Of a stretch of 8,683 nucleotides of DNA, positions 1-6,338 are shown in pieces. Numbering within the stretch: the first letter of the stretch is position 1; each line of letters starts with the position of its first letter. Below the pieces are notes generated by a model. It saw only the letters and a list, made by a program, of their open reading frames with translations. It did not search any database and was not told the DNA's origin. Made by a program: the position numbers and the translations under genes. The DNA is from Gammaproteobacteria bacterium (GTDB taxonomy: Bacteria; Pseudomonadota; Gammaproteobacteria; GCA-001735895): NCBI GenBank assembly GCA_003645435.1, contig QNFD01000098.1:1-8683 (forward strand), written 5' to 3'.

Positions 1-1
1 A

Positions 2-298
2 TACAGTGTAGATGAAAACAGGCTTGCGATATTGCAGGGCGAGGAAAAGCTGAGTAATCTGGATGATGTGTTGTTCGACTCCACCCCTGCCTGTGGGGTC
101 GGACATGGTTGGTCAATTGCACCTGAATCCTGGCTAAAAAGTGATGCCGATATCAAAGTTGATTCACATTTATTGCCGGACGCACGATCTCTGTTAAAAC
201 TGGCCCGGCAAGCCGTGGCAGAAAATCACACGGTCAGCGCTGAAAACACCAGTATCAATTACCTGAGGAACCAGGTCGCCAGCAAGCCCCGGCACTAA
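2..298 (+). CDS. tsaB: TsaB, tRNA threonylcarbamoyladenosine biosynthesis protein, C-terminal part (5' end outside window)
   Basis: The reading frame is open from base 2, so this is the 3' end of a gene that starts upstream; 98 residues are visible. The fragment matches the C-terminal part of TsaB (YeaZ): a GHGW segment corresponds to the VGTGW segment of the E. coli protein, an LLPDARSLLKLA-type helix follows, and the ending SINYLRNQVA matches the family's characteristic PVYLRNNVA terminus. TsaB is the catalytically inactive ASKHA-fold partner of TsaD in the TsaBDE complex, which transfers threonylcarbamoyl to A37 of ANN-decoding tRNAs in the cytoplasm. The stop codon TAA (296-298) shares its last base with the ATG of truD, suggesting translational coupling. 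A TTG at 32 could formally serve as a start, but nothing supports it. Identification rests on recalled family similarity of the C-terminus and is fairly sure. Confidence 0.88.
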   Translation, partial: YSVDENRLAILQGEEKLSNLDDVLFDSTPACGVGHGWSIAPESWLKSDADIKVDSHLLPDARSLLKLARQAVAENHTVSAENTSINYLRNQVASKPRH

Positions 299-1329
299 TG
301 GCGAACAAACTGGCATATCCCTACGGCGTTGCACTGATTAATGGCCATATCAAGGCTCAGGCTAGCGACTTTAGGGTTACCGAAGAACTCGGATTTCAAC
401 CCACCGGTGAAGGCGAGCATTTGTTTTTGCTTATCGAAAAATCGATGATGACCACGCATGAGTTGATAGAACATGTGGCGCATGATTTTTCAATAAAAGC
501 CAGGGACATAGGTTATTGCGGCCTCAAAGATAAACTGGCCGTGACCCGACAGTGGTTGAGTCTTTACCTGCCTGGACAAATGCATAGCCTGAAACTAGCC
601 AGTGTCGCCGATTATCATTTGCTGGATCACAAATGGCACAACAAAAAACTCCGTCCGGGCACGCATCGGTCGAATTACTTCGAGGTCGTCGTTCGCGATG
701 TTGAATCAATGCCCGAAATCACCCGCCGTCAACTCGACATGATCCGGCAACAGGGCATGGCCAATTATTTCGGCGAGCAACGCTTTGGCCGACAGGGCGA
801 TAATGTTGAGCAGGCAGTACGTGCTTTTAATAATCCCCGCCGGGCACGCAAGTTGAGTCGTACGAAGAAGAGTCTGTACCTGTCGGCACTAAGAAGTTTT
901 TTATTTAACCGGGTGTTATCGAAGCGAATAGAGCAGGGTATCTGGAAAAAGCCAATATGCGGTGATGTTTTTATGCTAAGCGGTAGCCAGTCAATTTTTT
1001 ATGAGCCCATCAACGATGAATTGCTTGAGAGATATAATCACCAGGATATTTCCAGCACGATAAGCCTGCACGGTGCCGGCAATCGATTACTCCAGTCTCA
1101 GGCACGGGAAATCGAGGACGCGGTGCTGGCAGAACACGAAGCCATCGGGTTATGCCTGTTACAGGCAAAGGCTAAATTGCAAATGCGCGCGACGCGTGTC
1201 GCAGTAGCCGATCTCAGGGTAGAATTCGATAAAAGTGAACAAAGCCTGTACATAGAGGCAAGACTGCCGCGCGGTAGTTATTTCACGACCTTGCTTGAAC
1301 ATTTTATCGATACCGGAAGGGGTAAGTAG
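298..1329 (+). CDS. truD: tRNA pseudouridine(13) synthase TruD
   Basis: The 343-residue product is close to the 349 residues of E. coli TruD, so it looks full length. The catalytic signature GLKDK lies at residues 75-79, with Asp78 as the expected nucleophile, followed directly by AVTRQ. The second family motif, NYFGEQRFGR, is at 156-165. TruD converts U13 of tRNA-Glu (and some other tRNAs) to pseudouridine; the protein is a cytoplasmic, stand-alone enzyme with a permuted pseudouridine synthase core plus a TRUD insertion domain. The ATG overlaps the tsaB stop (TAATG). No good Shine-Dalgarno sequence precedes it, so reinitiation after tsaB translation is plausible. In E. coli truD sits with surE and ispF; here it follows tsaB, so two tRNA-modification genes are neighbours. 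It is convergent with the methyltransferase gene downstream. Confidence 0.97.
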   Translation: MANKLAYPYGVALINGHIKAQASDFRVTEELGFQPTGEGEHLFLLIEKSMMTTHELIEHVAHDFSIKARDIGYCGLKDKLAVTRQWLSLYLPGQMHSLKLASVADYHLLDHKWHNKKLRPGTHRSNYFEVVVRDVESMPEITRRQLDMIRQQGMANYFGEQRFGRQGDNVEQAVRAFNNPRRARKLSRTKKSLYLSALRSFLFNRVLSKRIEQGIWKKPICGDVFMLSGSQSIFYEPINDELLERYNHQDISSTISLHGAGNRLLQSQAREIEDAVLAEHEAIGLCLLQAKAKLQMRATRVAVADLRVEFDKSEQSLYIEARLPRGSYFTTLLEHFIDTGRGK

Positions 1330-1382
1330 AAGAATAGGGTCGTTATATCAGATTGACCCGGTATTCAAATTAACGTGATTGC

Positions 1383-1399
1383 GGCTAATATTTTTAGCC
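1383..1399. other. Small stem-loop in truD/methyltransferase convergent spacer
   Basis: A perfect 6-bp inverted repeat, GGCTAA and TTAGCC, is separated by a 5-base loop. It lies between two convergent genes, where a bidirectional terminator would be expected. No clear U-tract follows on either strand, so calling it a terminator would be a guess. Confidence 0.25.
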
Positions 1400-1411
1400 T
1401 CGATAAACTTA

Positions 1412-1494
1412 CCCCTCACCCCAACCCTCTCCCCGGAGGGGCGAGGGAGTGTTTTAGTCCCCTCGCCCCTGGGGGAGAGGGCTAGGGTGAGGGG
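1412..1494. repeat. Large imperfect palindromic intergenic repeat (REP/MITE-like)
   Basis: Two arms of 36 and 35 bases (1412-1447 and 1460-1494) are near-perfect reverse complements, with about three mismatches and one single-base gap, around a 12-base spacer. The outer ends read CCCCTCACCC and GGGTGAGGGG and the inner ends GGGGCGAGGG and CCCTCGCCCC. The composition is strongly purine/pyrimidine-skewed and unlike the flanking genes. From general knowledge, this type of sequence is dispersed in many copies between genes of many proteobacteria and gives rise to spurious LTLALSPRGEG-type peptides. It carries no gene. It lies between convergent genes and could fold into a long hairpin in both transcripts, which may stabilise 3' ends or stop polymerase, but no U-tract follows. 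I cannot count genome copies from this window. Confidence 0.8.
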
Positions 1495-1516
1495 GCTGTT
1501 GATCCAGGTCCCAATA

Positions 1517-2158
1517 CTACAATTTCCGATAAACACAAAACCAGCCTTCTAAATCACCGGTTTCATAGTATTTGTCCTGTTCCAGATGCAGGCACTCAAT
1601 AGTTCCAGTATCGACCAGGGAATTAAATTTTTCTTCAAATCCCTTCGATTGCCAGAGATCAAGGTGTACCGTGCAGGCGAGAATGCCTCCGGGCCTGAGA
1701 ATACGGAATATCTCATCCAACGGTTCCGGGCCGACATGACCGTGAGTAAAGGTTCCGGACGAAATGGCCGCATCGTAGCCGGCATCGGCAATCTCGAGTG
1801 GCAGGTTTAAATCACCAACCATTACCTGCGCATAAATACCCCTGTCCTGCGCGACTCGTACCATGTCGGGGGACAAGTCGATGCCAACCAGGTTTCTATA
1901 TCCCTGCTGGTGCAAAAAAGTACAGGTCAGGCCGGTACCGCAGCCAATATCAAATACACGAGCATCTTTATCGGGCAAGTGTTCGTTTAGCAGCTGGGCA
2001 ATCGTGATCGGCGAGGTGTACCCGAGCTCGACGAGCATTTGATGATCGTAGTCATCGGCCCATTTACGATAAAAATCGACCATTTTTTCATCGTCTTTAA
2101 GCCCGTAAGCCTCGCTTACAAACTCACTCGGGGCCCTGGTATTGGATGGTGTTGTCAT
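1517..2158 (-). CDS. Class I SAM-dependent methyltransferase, METTL27-like
   Basis: The 213-residue protein has a Rossmann-type methyltransferase core. Motif I FDIGCGTGL is at residues 69-77, an acidic end of strand 2 is at VGID (Asp94), GDL lies at 115-117, and the LRPGGIL element is at 154-160. The N-terminal FYRKWADDYD segment and the C-terminal ETGDLEGWFCVYRK segment resemble METTL27 (WBSCR27)-like proteins; the substrate is unknown. I chose the ATG at 2158 because it leaves a 19-base gap after the peroxiredoxin stop. The in-frame ATGs at 2209 and 2206 would overlap that gene by about 30 bases and add a non-conserved-looking leader. No strong Shine-Dalgarno is visible at 2158, so the start is uncertain. 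It probably shares a transcript with the peroxiredoxin gene upstream. Class assignment is sure; substrate and precise subfamily are not. Confidence 0.88.
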   Translation of the reverse strand: MTTPSNTRAPSEFVSEAYGLKDDEKMVDFYRKWADDYDHQMLVELGYTSPITIAQLLNEHLPDKDARVFDIGCGTGLTCTFLHQQGYRNLVGIDLSPDMVRVAQDRGIYAQVMVGDLNLPLEIADAGYDAAISSGTFTHGHVGPEPLDEIFRILRPGGILACTVHLDLWQSKGFEEKFNSLVDTGTIECLHLEQDKYYETGDLEGWFCVYRKL

Positions 2159-2177
2159 AAATACTATTAGCGCCTGG

Positions 2178-2660
2178 CTATAAACCGGCCAGGATGGTAT
2201 CTGCATCACTCACTTCAAATTTTCCAGGTGCCTCGACATTGAGTAATTCGACAACGCCATCGTTAACCACCATGGCGTAGCGTTGTGAACGCATACCCAT
2301 ACCGCCTTGCCTACGATCAAGTTCCAGTCCCACGGCGTGAGTAAAATAGCCGCTGCCATCGGCGATCATCATGACCCGATCTCCGACATTTTGCTGTTCA
2401 CCCCAGGCATGCATAACATGGGCGTCGTTGACCGACAGGCAAACAATACGATCAACCCCTTTGGCAAATAATTCGTCAGATTTCACCACGTATCCGGGTA
2501 AATGCGAGGCTGAACAGGTCGGTGTAAACGCACCGGGTAGCGCAAATAAGACGACTTTCTTGTCGTTAAAGATTTCATTGGTACTAATTTCAGCGACCCC
2601 ATCGTCTGTCTTTTGATACAGGGTTAACGATGGAAGCTTCTCTCCTACCTGAATTGGCAT
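2178..2660 (-). CDS. Peroxiredoxin, Prx5 type (redoxin domain)
   Basis: The 160-residue protein is a complete single-domain peroxiredoxin of the Prx5/PMP20 group. The peroxidatic site PGAFTPTC is at residues 42-49, with Cys49 as the reactive cysteine. Thr46 and the conserved arginine in the MRSQRY segment (Arg124 or Arg127) would complete the active site. A second cysteine, Cys74 in RIVCLSVND, is at a position often conserved in the family; no C-terminal resolving cysteine or fused glutaredoxin domain is present. The enzyme would reduce hydrogen peroxide and alkyl hydroperoxides in the cytoplasm, probably using glutathione/glutaredoxin or thioredoxin as reductant; which one cannot be read from the sequence. 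A modest AGG-containing ribosome site precedes the ATG, and a plausible sigma70 promoter lies at 2685-2713. The methyltransferase gene follows 19 bases downstream. Confidence 0.94.
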   Translation of the reverse strand: MPIQVGEKLPSLTLYQKTDDGVAEISTNEIFNDKKVVLFALPGAFTPTCSASHLPGYVVKSDELFAKGVDRIVCLSVNDAHVMHAWGEQQNVGDRVMMIADGSGYFTHAVGLELDRRQGGMGMRSQRYAMVVNDGVVELLNVEAPGKFEVSDADTILAGL

Positions 2661-2684
2661 GGCTATATACCTGTATTGATTGAG

Positions 2685-2713
2685 GATATAAACGATAAGA
2701 TTGTTTCGATCAA
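2685..2713 (-). promoter_or_regulatory. Putative sigma70 promoter of the peroxiredoxin gene
   Basis: On the minus strand TTGATC (2713-2708) and TATATC (2690-2685) are separated by exactly 17 bases, a good match to -35 and -10 hexamers. Transcription would start near 2678, giving an 18-base leader. A GATC site lies inside the -35 element. I saw no convincing OxyR site. Confidence 0.42.
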
Positions 2714-2835
2714 GCTAGATATTACAACGAGCTCGGGGTTTTCCCAATATCTTTTATTCCCATAATTTTATCGGATCATGATCCATTGAATAAATTGCAG
2801 CAGGCCCCGGTCATTTTGGGGTATGCTCGCCGACT

Positions 2836-2848
2836 GATAATTCGAATT
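2836..2848 (+). promoter_or_regulatory. Possible -10 element and overlapping palindrome upstream of the HAD gene
   Basis: GATAAT (2836-2841) resembles a -10 hexamer and overlaps the perfect 10-base palindrome AATTCGAATT (2839-2848). A matching -35 box at the right distance is not evident, so this is a weak call. The spacer 2661-2911 must hold promoters for both divergent genes. Confidence 0.22.
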
Positions 2849-2861
2849 GCGTAAAACGATT

Positions 2862-2912
2862 ATGGTATTGAACAGGCCATCCTTTTATGCGGCGCACAGG
2901 GCAGCAGCATAA
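2862..2912 (+). other. Possible 16-codon upstream ORF overlapping the HAD gene start
   Basis: ATG at 2862 opens a frame encoding MVLNRPSFYAAHRAAA and ends at TAA 2910-2912, whose last base is the first base of the HAD ATG. The arrangement (TAATG) would allow translational coupling. No clear ribosome-binding site precedes it and the peptide resembles nothing I know, so it may be chance. Confidence 0.25.
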
Positions 2913-3517
2913 TGTGGGAAAAGTATCGATTGCATCAACGCAATCACTGGATTTTTGATCTGGACGGCACCCTGACGGTCAGTGCCCACGATTTCGTTTA
3001 TATTCGAGACAAACTTGGTCTCGACGCAAATGCACCGATACTCGAAGCACTCAATGCCATGCCCGAGGCACAGGCCGCACCCCTGTGGGAATCGCTGAAT
3101 GAAATGGAAGAGTATTTTGCCGGGAAAGCATCGTTGATGCATGGTGCGGTTGAATTATTGCAGAAACTACGCGCACGTGGCGCACAGCTTGCAATTTTGA
3201 CTCGCAATACCATGCCGGTGGTGGAAAAAACGCTGCTCGCCTGCGGAATTAGCCATTTTTTCCCACGTGAACAGATTCTCGACCGCGATTCCTGCATACC
3301 AAAGCCATCACCCGACGGTATTCACCGGTTGCTAGATTACTGGCAAACGAATGCCGACGATACTGTGATGGTGGGTGACTACCTGTACGATCTGCAGGCA
3401 GGCAAGGGCGCCGGTGTTACTACCATCCATCTCGATCGGCAGGGTGAATTTGCCTGGCCCGAGTTCGCCGATATCTGTATTCGCGAATTAGCCGAAATCG
3501 AAGAACTGGTCGACTAG
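2912..3517 (+). CDS. HAD superfamily hydrolase, HAD-IA phosphatase-like
   Basis: The 201-residue protein shows all four haloacid dehalogenase motifs. Motif I FDLDGTLT is at residues 15-22, with nucleophile Asp16 and acid/base Asp18. Motif II is Thr97 in AILTRN, motif III Lys131 in PKPSPDGI, and motif IV VGDYLYD at 154-160 with Asp156 and Asp160. The helical cap between motifs I and II (about 25-85) fits subfamily IA, which includes phosphoglycolate phosphatase and related small-molecule phosphatases. The true substrate is unknown. The ATG at 2912 is preceded by AGGG about ten bases upstream. It is transcribed divergently from the peroxiredoxin and converges on the metallo-hydrolase gene, with which it shares overlapping stop codons (CTAG, 3514-3517). 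Family assignment is sure; calling it Gph would be unsupported. Confidence 0.92.
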   Translation: MWEKYRLHQRNHWIFDLDGTLTVSAHDFVYIRDKLGLDANAPILEALNAMPEAQAAPLWESLNEMEEYFAGKASLMHGAVELLQKLRARGAQLAILTRNTMPVVEKTLLACGISHFFPREQILDRDSCIPKPSPDGIHRLLDYWQTNADDTVMVGDYLYDLQAGKGAGVTTIHLDRQGEFAWPEFADICIRELAEIEELVD

Positions 3518-3531
3518 AGTAAATTAGCGAC
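3509..3531. other. Stem-loop spanning the overlapping convergent stop codons
   Basis: GTCG-A-CTA (3509-3516) can pair with TAGCGAC (3525-3531), giving seven base pairs with one bulged A and an 8-base loop. It lies exactly over the junction of the two convergent genes and could act in both transcripts. There is no U-tract, so a terminator role is only a possibility. Confidence 0.25.
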
Positions 3532-4230
3532 TCGCAACTGCTGCCTGGTCATGGCTGCGTAGGGGTCGGCACGGGTCTTATCGTGTACATGCATGCGGTA
3601 GTTGACGAACTGTTCTTCGTCATCGAAATGCATGAATGGATTGCCCTCGATCTGTTCACCCAGGGTGCAGGTTTGTTTCACCGAGTAGTTGTGACCAGGG
3701 TGGATTAACATATCCTCGGGTAGACGTTGTTTCATCTGTTTTAGAGTCGTGTACATTTCCTCGGGGCTACCGCCGCTCATATCACAACGGCCGCAGCCGA
3801 AAACGAAGAGCGTATCGCCGGTGATGATTTCGTTGCCCAACTGGTAGCAGGCAGAACCCGGGGTATGACCCGGGGTATGCAGTATCTTGATCGTGCTATC
3901 ACCCAGTGATATTTCATCGCCGCCGTGATGCAGGGTGGGTTTTTCGAGTTCATGCGCCCAGAATTCGTATTCCGGTTTGAGTATATGTACCTCGGCGCTG
4001 GCGTTGTTTAATATGCCCTCGATACCGTTGATGTGATCATTGTGGCTGTGGGTGAGCAATATATCGGTGATTTTCAAATCAAGTTCGTTTGCGGTCTTGA
4101 TGATGGTGTCGACGTCCCATGCGGGGTCGACCACCGCCGTGCGGCGTGATGCAACGTCTTCGACCAGGTAAACAAAATTCTCCATCGGCCCCAGTTCCAT
4201 CGCGTGTATCTTGAATCCGGATTCGGACAT
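3514..4230 (-). CDS. MBL-fold metallo-hydrolase, glyoxalase II-like
   Basis: The 238-residue protein belongs to the metallo-beta-lactamase fold. Metal ligands are visible: THSHNDH (His61, His63, Asp65, His66), TPGHT (His122), GDTLF (Asp139) and PGHNY (His180). The GCGRCDMSGGSPEEMY segment (145-160) is typical of the hydroxyacylglutathione hydrolase/persulfide dioxygenase branch. Only about 57 residues follow the last ligand, and their ending is not clearly the standard GloB C-terminal domain, so a thioester hydrolase acting on a substrate other than lactoylglutathione is possible. The ATG has a good GAGGAG ribosome site about nine bases upstream and a near-consensus promoter at 4260-4290. The gene converges on the HAD phosphatase gene with overlapping stops, and is divergent from argG. 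Fold is certain; I leave the symbol blank because the substrate is not. Confidence 0.9.
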   Translation of the reverse strand: MSESGFKIHAMELGPMENFVYLVEDVASRRTAVVDPAWDVDTIIKTANELDLKITDILLTHSHNDHINGIEGILNNASAEVHILKPEYEFWAHELEKPTLHHGGDEISLGDSTIKILHTPGHTPGSACYQLGNEIITGDTLFVFGCGRCDMSGGSPEEMYTTLKQMKQRLPEDMLIHPGHNYSVKQTCTLGEQIEGNPFMHFDDEEQFVNYRMHVHDKTRADPYAAMTRQQLRVANLL

Positions 4231-4259
4231 AATAAGTTCTCCTCGAAATACTTTGATTC

Positions 4260-4290
4260 ATTATAACCAGATGCTGGATTTTTTGTGCAA
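4260..4290 (-). promoter_or_regulatory. Putative sigma70 promoter of the MBL-fold hydrolase gene
   Basis: On the minus strand a perfect TATAAT (4265-4260) is preceded by TTGCAC (4290-4285) at 19 bases, slightly longer than ideal. Transcription would begin near 4253, leaving a leader of about 22 bases that contains the GAGGAG ribosome site. Confidence 0.5.
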
Positions 4291-4376
4291 TTCTGCCGAC
4301 AATAGCGTCCTTTTTCGAAAACCCCGGGTATGCGCAGCAGATAGCGGCACCCAAACACAGAAAGGCAGTTAATAAA

Positions 4377-5588
4377 ATGAGTAAATCGGCAGCAAAAAAA
4401 GTGGTTCTGGCTTATTCGGGTGGCCTGGATACCTCGGTTATTTTGAAGTGGCTGGAAGACGAATACGATTGCGAGGTGGTTACCTTCACCGCCGATATTG
4501 GCCAGGGTGAAGAAGTTGAGCCGGCGCGTGCGAAAGCGGAAAAATATGGCGTCAAGGAAATCTACATCGAAGATTTACAGGAAGAATTTGTGCGTGATTT
4601 CGTCTTCCCAATGTTTCGCGCGAATACTATTTACGAAGGTGAGTATCTACTCGGTACATCAATTGCCCGGCCCCTGATCGCGAAACGGTTGGTTGAAATT
4701 GCCCAGGAAACCGGCGCTGACACGATTTCGCATGGCGCCACCGGTAAAGGCAATGACCAGGTACGATTTGAACTCGGTGCTTATGCATTAAACCCGGACA
4801 TTCGCGTAATTGCACCCTGGCGCGAATGGGACCTCAATTCGCGCGAGAGTCTGATGGCTTATGCCGAAGCGGCGGGAATCGCAATCGAACAAAAGCTGGG
4901 CGAGAAATCACCTTACTCGATGGATGCCAACCTGCTGCACATTTCCTATGAGGGCGGCAAGCTGGAAGACCCCTGGGTTGAAGCCGATGAAGATATGTGG
5001 CGCTGGTCTGTTTCACCCGAGTCCGCTCCGGATATGCCCACTTACCTGGAGCTTGGATACGAAAAGGGCGATATCGTCTCGATCAACGGCGAAAAGCTGA
5101 CCCCGGCCCAGGTATTGACAAGGCTCAATCAGGAAGCTGGCGCGAACGGCATAGGACGACTCGATATTGTCGAAAATCGTTATGTGGGGATGAAATCGCG
5201 CGGTTGTTATGAAACACCCGGCGGCACCGTAATGATGAAAGCGCATCGAGCAATTGAATCGATCACACTCGATCGTGAAGTTGCCCACCTGAAAGACGAA
5301 TTGATGCCGAAGTACGCGACATTAATCTATAACGGTTACTGGTGGAGCCCGGAACGGCGCATGATGCAGCAAATGATCGATGCCTCACAGCTTACCGTTA
5401 ATGGAGAAGTCCGCGTTAAACTTTACAAGGGGGCGGTTACCGCGGTCGGCAGGAAATCTGCTACTAACAGCTTGTTTGATGAAGCGATTGTAACTTTCGA
5501 AGACGACCGGGGCGCCTATGATCAGAAAGATGCGGAGGGTTTCATCAAGCTTAATGCCCTGCGCCTGAGAATTGCCGGAAAACTTTGA
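4377..5588 (+). CDS. argG: Argininosuccinate synthase ArgG
   Basis: The 403-residue protein matches the common short bacterial argininosuccinate synthases in length. The N-type ATP pyrophosphatase loop AYSGGLDTS is at residues 12-20, the substrate-binding [13 protein letters not shown] at 120-132, and [13 protein letters not shown] at 178-190, all strongly conserved. It condenses citrulline and aspartate using ATP to give argininosuccinate, the penultimate step of arginine synthesis, in the cytoplasm. An AAAGG ribosome site precedes the ATG. The upstream spacer (4231-4376) is shared with the divergent hydrolase gene; I could not identify a firm argG promoter or an ArgR box there. argH is not in the window. 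The stop TGA overlaps by one base the ATG of a lipoprotein gene, so argG probably heads a transcript that includes it and the acylphosphatase gene. Confidence 0.98.
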   Translation: MSKSAAKKVVLAYSGGLDTSVILKWLEDEYDCEVVTFTADIGQGEEVEPARAKAEKYGVKEIYIEDLQEEFVRDFVFPMFRANTIYEGEYLLGTSIARPLIAKRLVEIAQETGADTISHGATGKGNDQVRFELGAYALNPDIRVIAPWREWDLNSRESLMAYAEAAGIAIEQKLGEKSPYSMDANLLHISYEGGKLEDPWVEADEDMWRWSVSPESAPDMPTYLELGYEKGDIVSINGEKLTPAQVLTRLNQEAGANGIGRLDIVENRYVGMKSRGCYETPGGTVMMKAHRAIESITLDREVAHLKDELMPKYATLIYNGYWWSPERRMMQQMIDASQLTVNGEVRVKLYKGAVTAVGRKSATNSLFDEAIVTFEDDRGAYDQKDAEGFIKLNALRLRIAGKL

Positions 5589-6025
5589 TGAGTCGGCAGT
5601 ATCTACTCGCGTGGATGGCGGCAGTTTTGCTGTTATTGTCCGCCTGTAGTGAATCTGACGAAGCCAGCAAGGTTTCGGAAACTCAAAAATATTATCTGCT
5701 CGAATCACTCAACCTGGTGGAACAGGCGGGTCGAGCATTACAGGCTAGTGACCTGACTGAAGCCAGCATACGGCAGGCGCTGGAAACCATGGACCGGGGC
5801 CTGAAACTGGCCTTTCAGGTCGAAACCGGGTTCCTCGATAATCTTGATGTGCGGCTTGGCAAAAACTACCAGCGTTATTTTGTCAAAGGCGTTGAAAATT
5901 ATCGGCTTGGGATCGAAGCAGCCGATCGGGCCCAACAACAACAGGGTCTCGAGCAACTGGGGCAGTGGGCTGAATTCTGGTCGGCCGAACAGTCTGCGAT
6001 CAAGGCGAAACTGCAGTCGCAGTAA
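5588..6025 (+). CDS. Putative outer-membrane lipoprotein of unknown function
   Basis: This 145-residue protein starts with a lipoprotein signal peptide: a short basic segment, a hydrophobic stretch at about 5-17, and the lipobox LSAC ending at Cys20. Ser21 follows the lipidated cysteine, so no Asp retention signal is present and Lol sorting to the outer membrane is expected. The mature part (about 125 residues) is polar and predicted helical by eye, with many Gln, Glu, Leu and Ala and an early SETQKYYLLESLNLVEQA helix. I recognise no domain and propose no function. I chose ATG 5588 over TTG 5585 because it gives TGATG, the usual coupling overlap with the argG stop. Acylphosphatase follows 18 bases downstream. 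Lipoprotein status is well supported. Confidence 0.82.
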   Translation: MSRQYLLAWMAAVLLLLSACSESDEASKVSETQKYYLLESLNLVEQAGRALQASDLTEASIRQALETMDRGLKLAFQVETGFLDNLDVRLGKNYQRYFVKGVENYRLGIEAADRAQQQQGLEQLGQWAEFWSAEQSAIKAKLQSQ

Positions 6026-6043
6026 TTTCTATCATGCGTTCCC

Positions 6044-6313
6044 ATGTATTGTGTTAAGGGTTTTGTTTCAGGCAGGGTCCAGGGCGTTGGGTTTCGCTAT
6101 TTCGTGGGACGCCATGCCGACACTCACCAGCTACACGGCTACGCCAGGAACCTGGCCGATGGCAGAGTAGAGTTTTTACTGCAGGGCGATAAAGTGTCGG
6201 TGCAACGGGTGCTTGAGCAAATCCATCGCGGGCCTTCCTATGCTAAAGTAAATGATGTTGAAGTTGAGGAGATCGAAGCCAGTGAAATTGAAAGCCGATT
6301 TCTAACCTTCTAA
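6044..6313 (+). CDS. acyP: Acylphosphatase
   Basis: The 89-residue protein is a full-length acylphosphatase. The phosphate-binding loop GRVQGVGFR is at residues 10-18 with catalytic Arg18, and GYARNLADGRVE at 32-43 supplies catalytic Asn36. The GPSYAKV segment near 68-74 is also typical. It hydrolyses the carboxyl-phosphate bond of small acyl phosphates such as acetyl or carbamoyl phosphate in the cytoplasm; the physiological substrate in bacteria is unsettled. Lying downstream of argG, a link to carbamoyl-phosphate/arginine metabolism is tempting but not shown. The start ATG has no good ribosome site, so translation may depend on ribosomes finishing the lipoprotein gene 18 bases upstream. 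Its 3' end faces the CPXCG gene 25 bases away with no recognisable terminator. Confidence 0.95.
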   Translation: MYCVKGFVSGRVQGVGFRYFVGRHADTHQLHGYARNLADGRVEFLLQGDKVSVQRVLEQIHRGPSYAKVNDVEVEEIEASEIESRFLTF

Positions 6314-6338
6314 TTCGTTTCCTTCGCGCGCCAGGCTG

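Noticed and set aside
1348..1536. Minus-strand 62-codon frame across the palindromic repeat
   Set aside because: Its peptide is the familiar spurious translation (LTLALSPRGEG type) of a dispersed intergenic repeat, and it overlaps the methyltransferase 3' end.
2805..2821. CCCC...GGGG hairpin before the HAD gene as a terminator
   Set aside because: Only four base pairs around a 9-base loop, no U-tract, and no gene upstream on that strand needing termination.
4253..4345. Possible argG promoter and ArgR box
   Set aside because: Candidate hexamers such as TGGATT and GACAAT match poorly, and only a fragment (GATTCATTATAA) resembles part of an ARG box. Neither reaches a level worth annotating.
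4074..4358. Minus-strand frames of 91-94 codons upstream of and overlapping the MBL hydrolase start
   Set aside because: They are out of frame with the well-supported hydrolase, cover its promoter and ribosome site, and have no recognisable content.
6034..6057. Seven-codon frame overlapping the acyP start
   Set aside because: Too short to support, with no ribosome site; chance is the simplest explanation.
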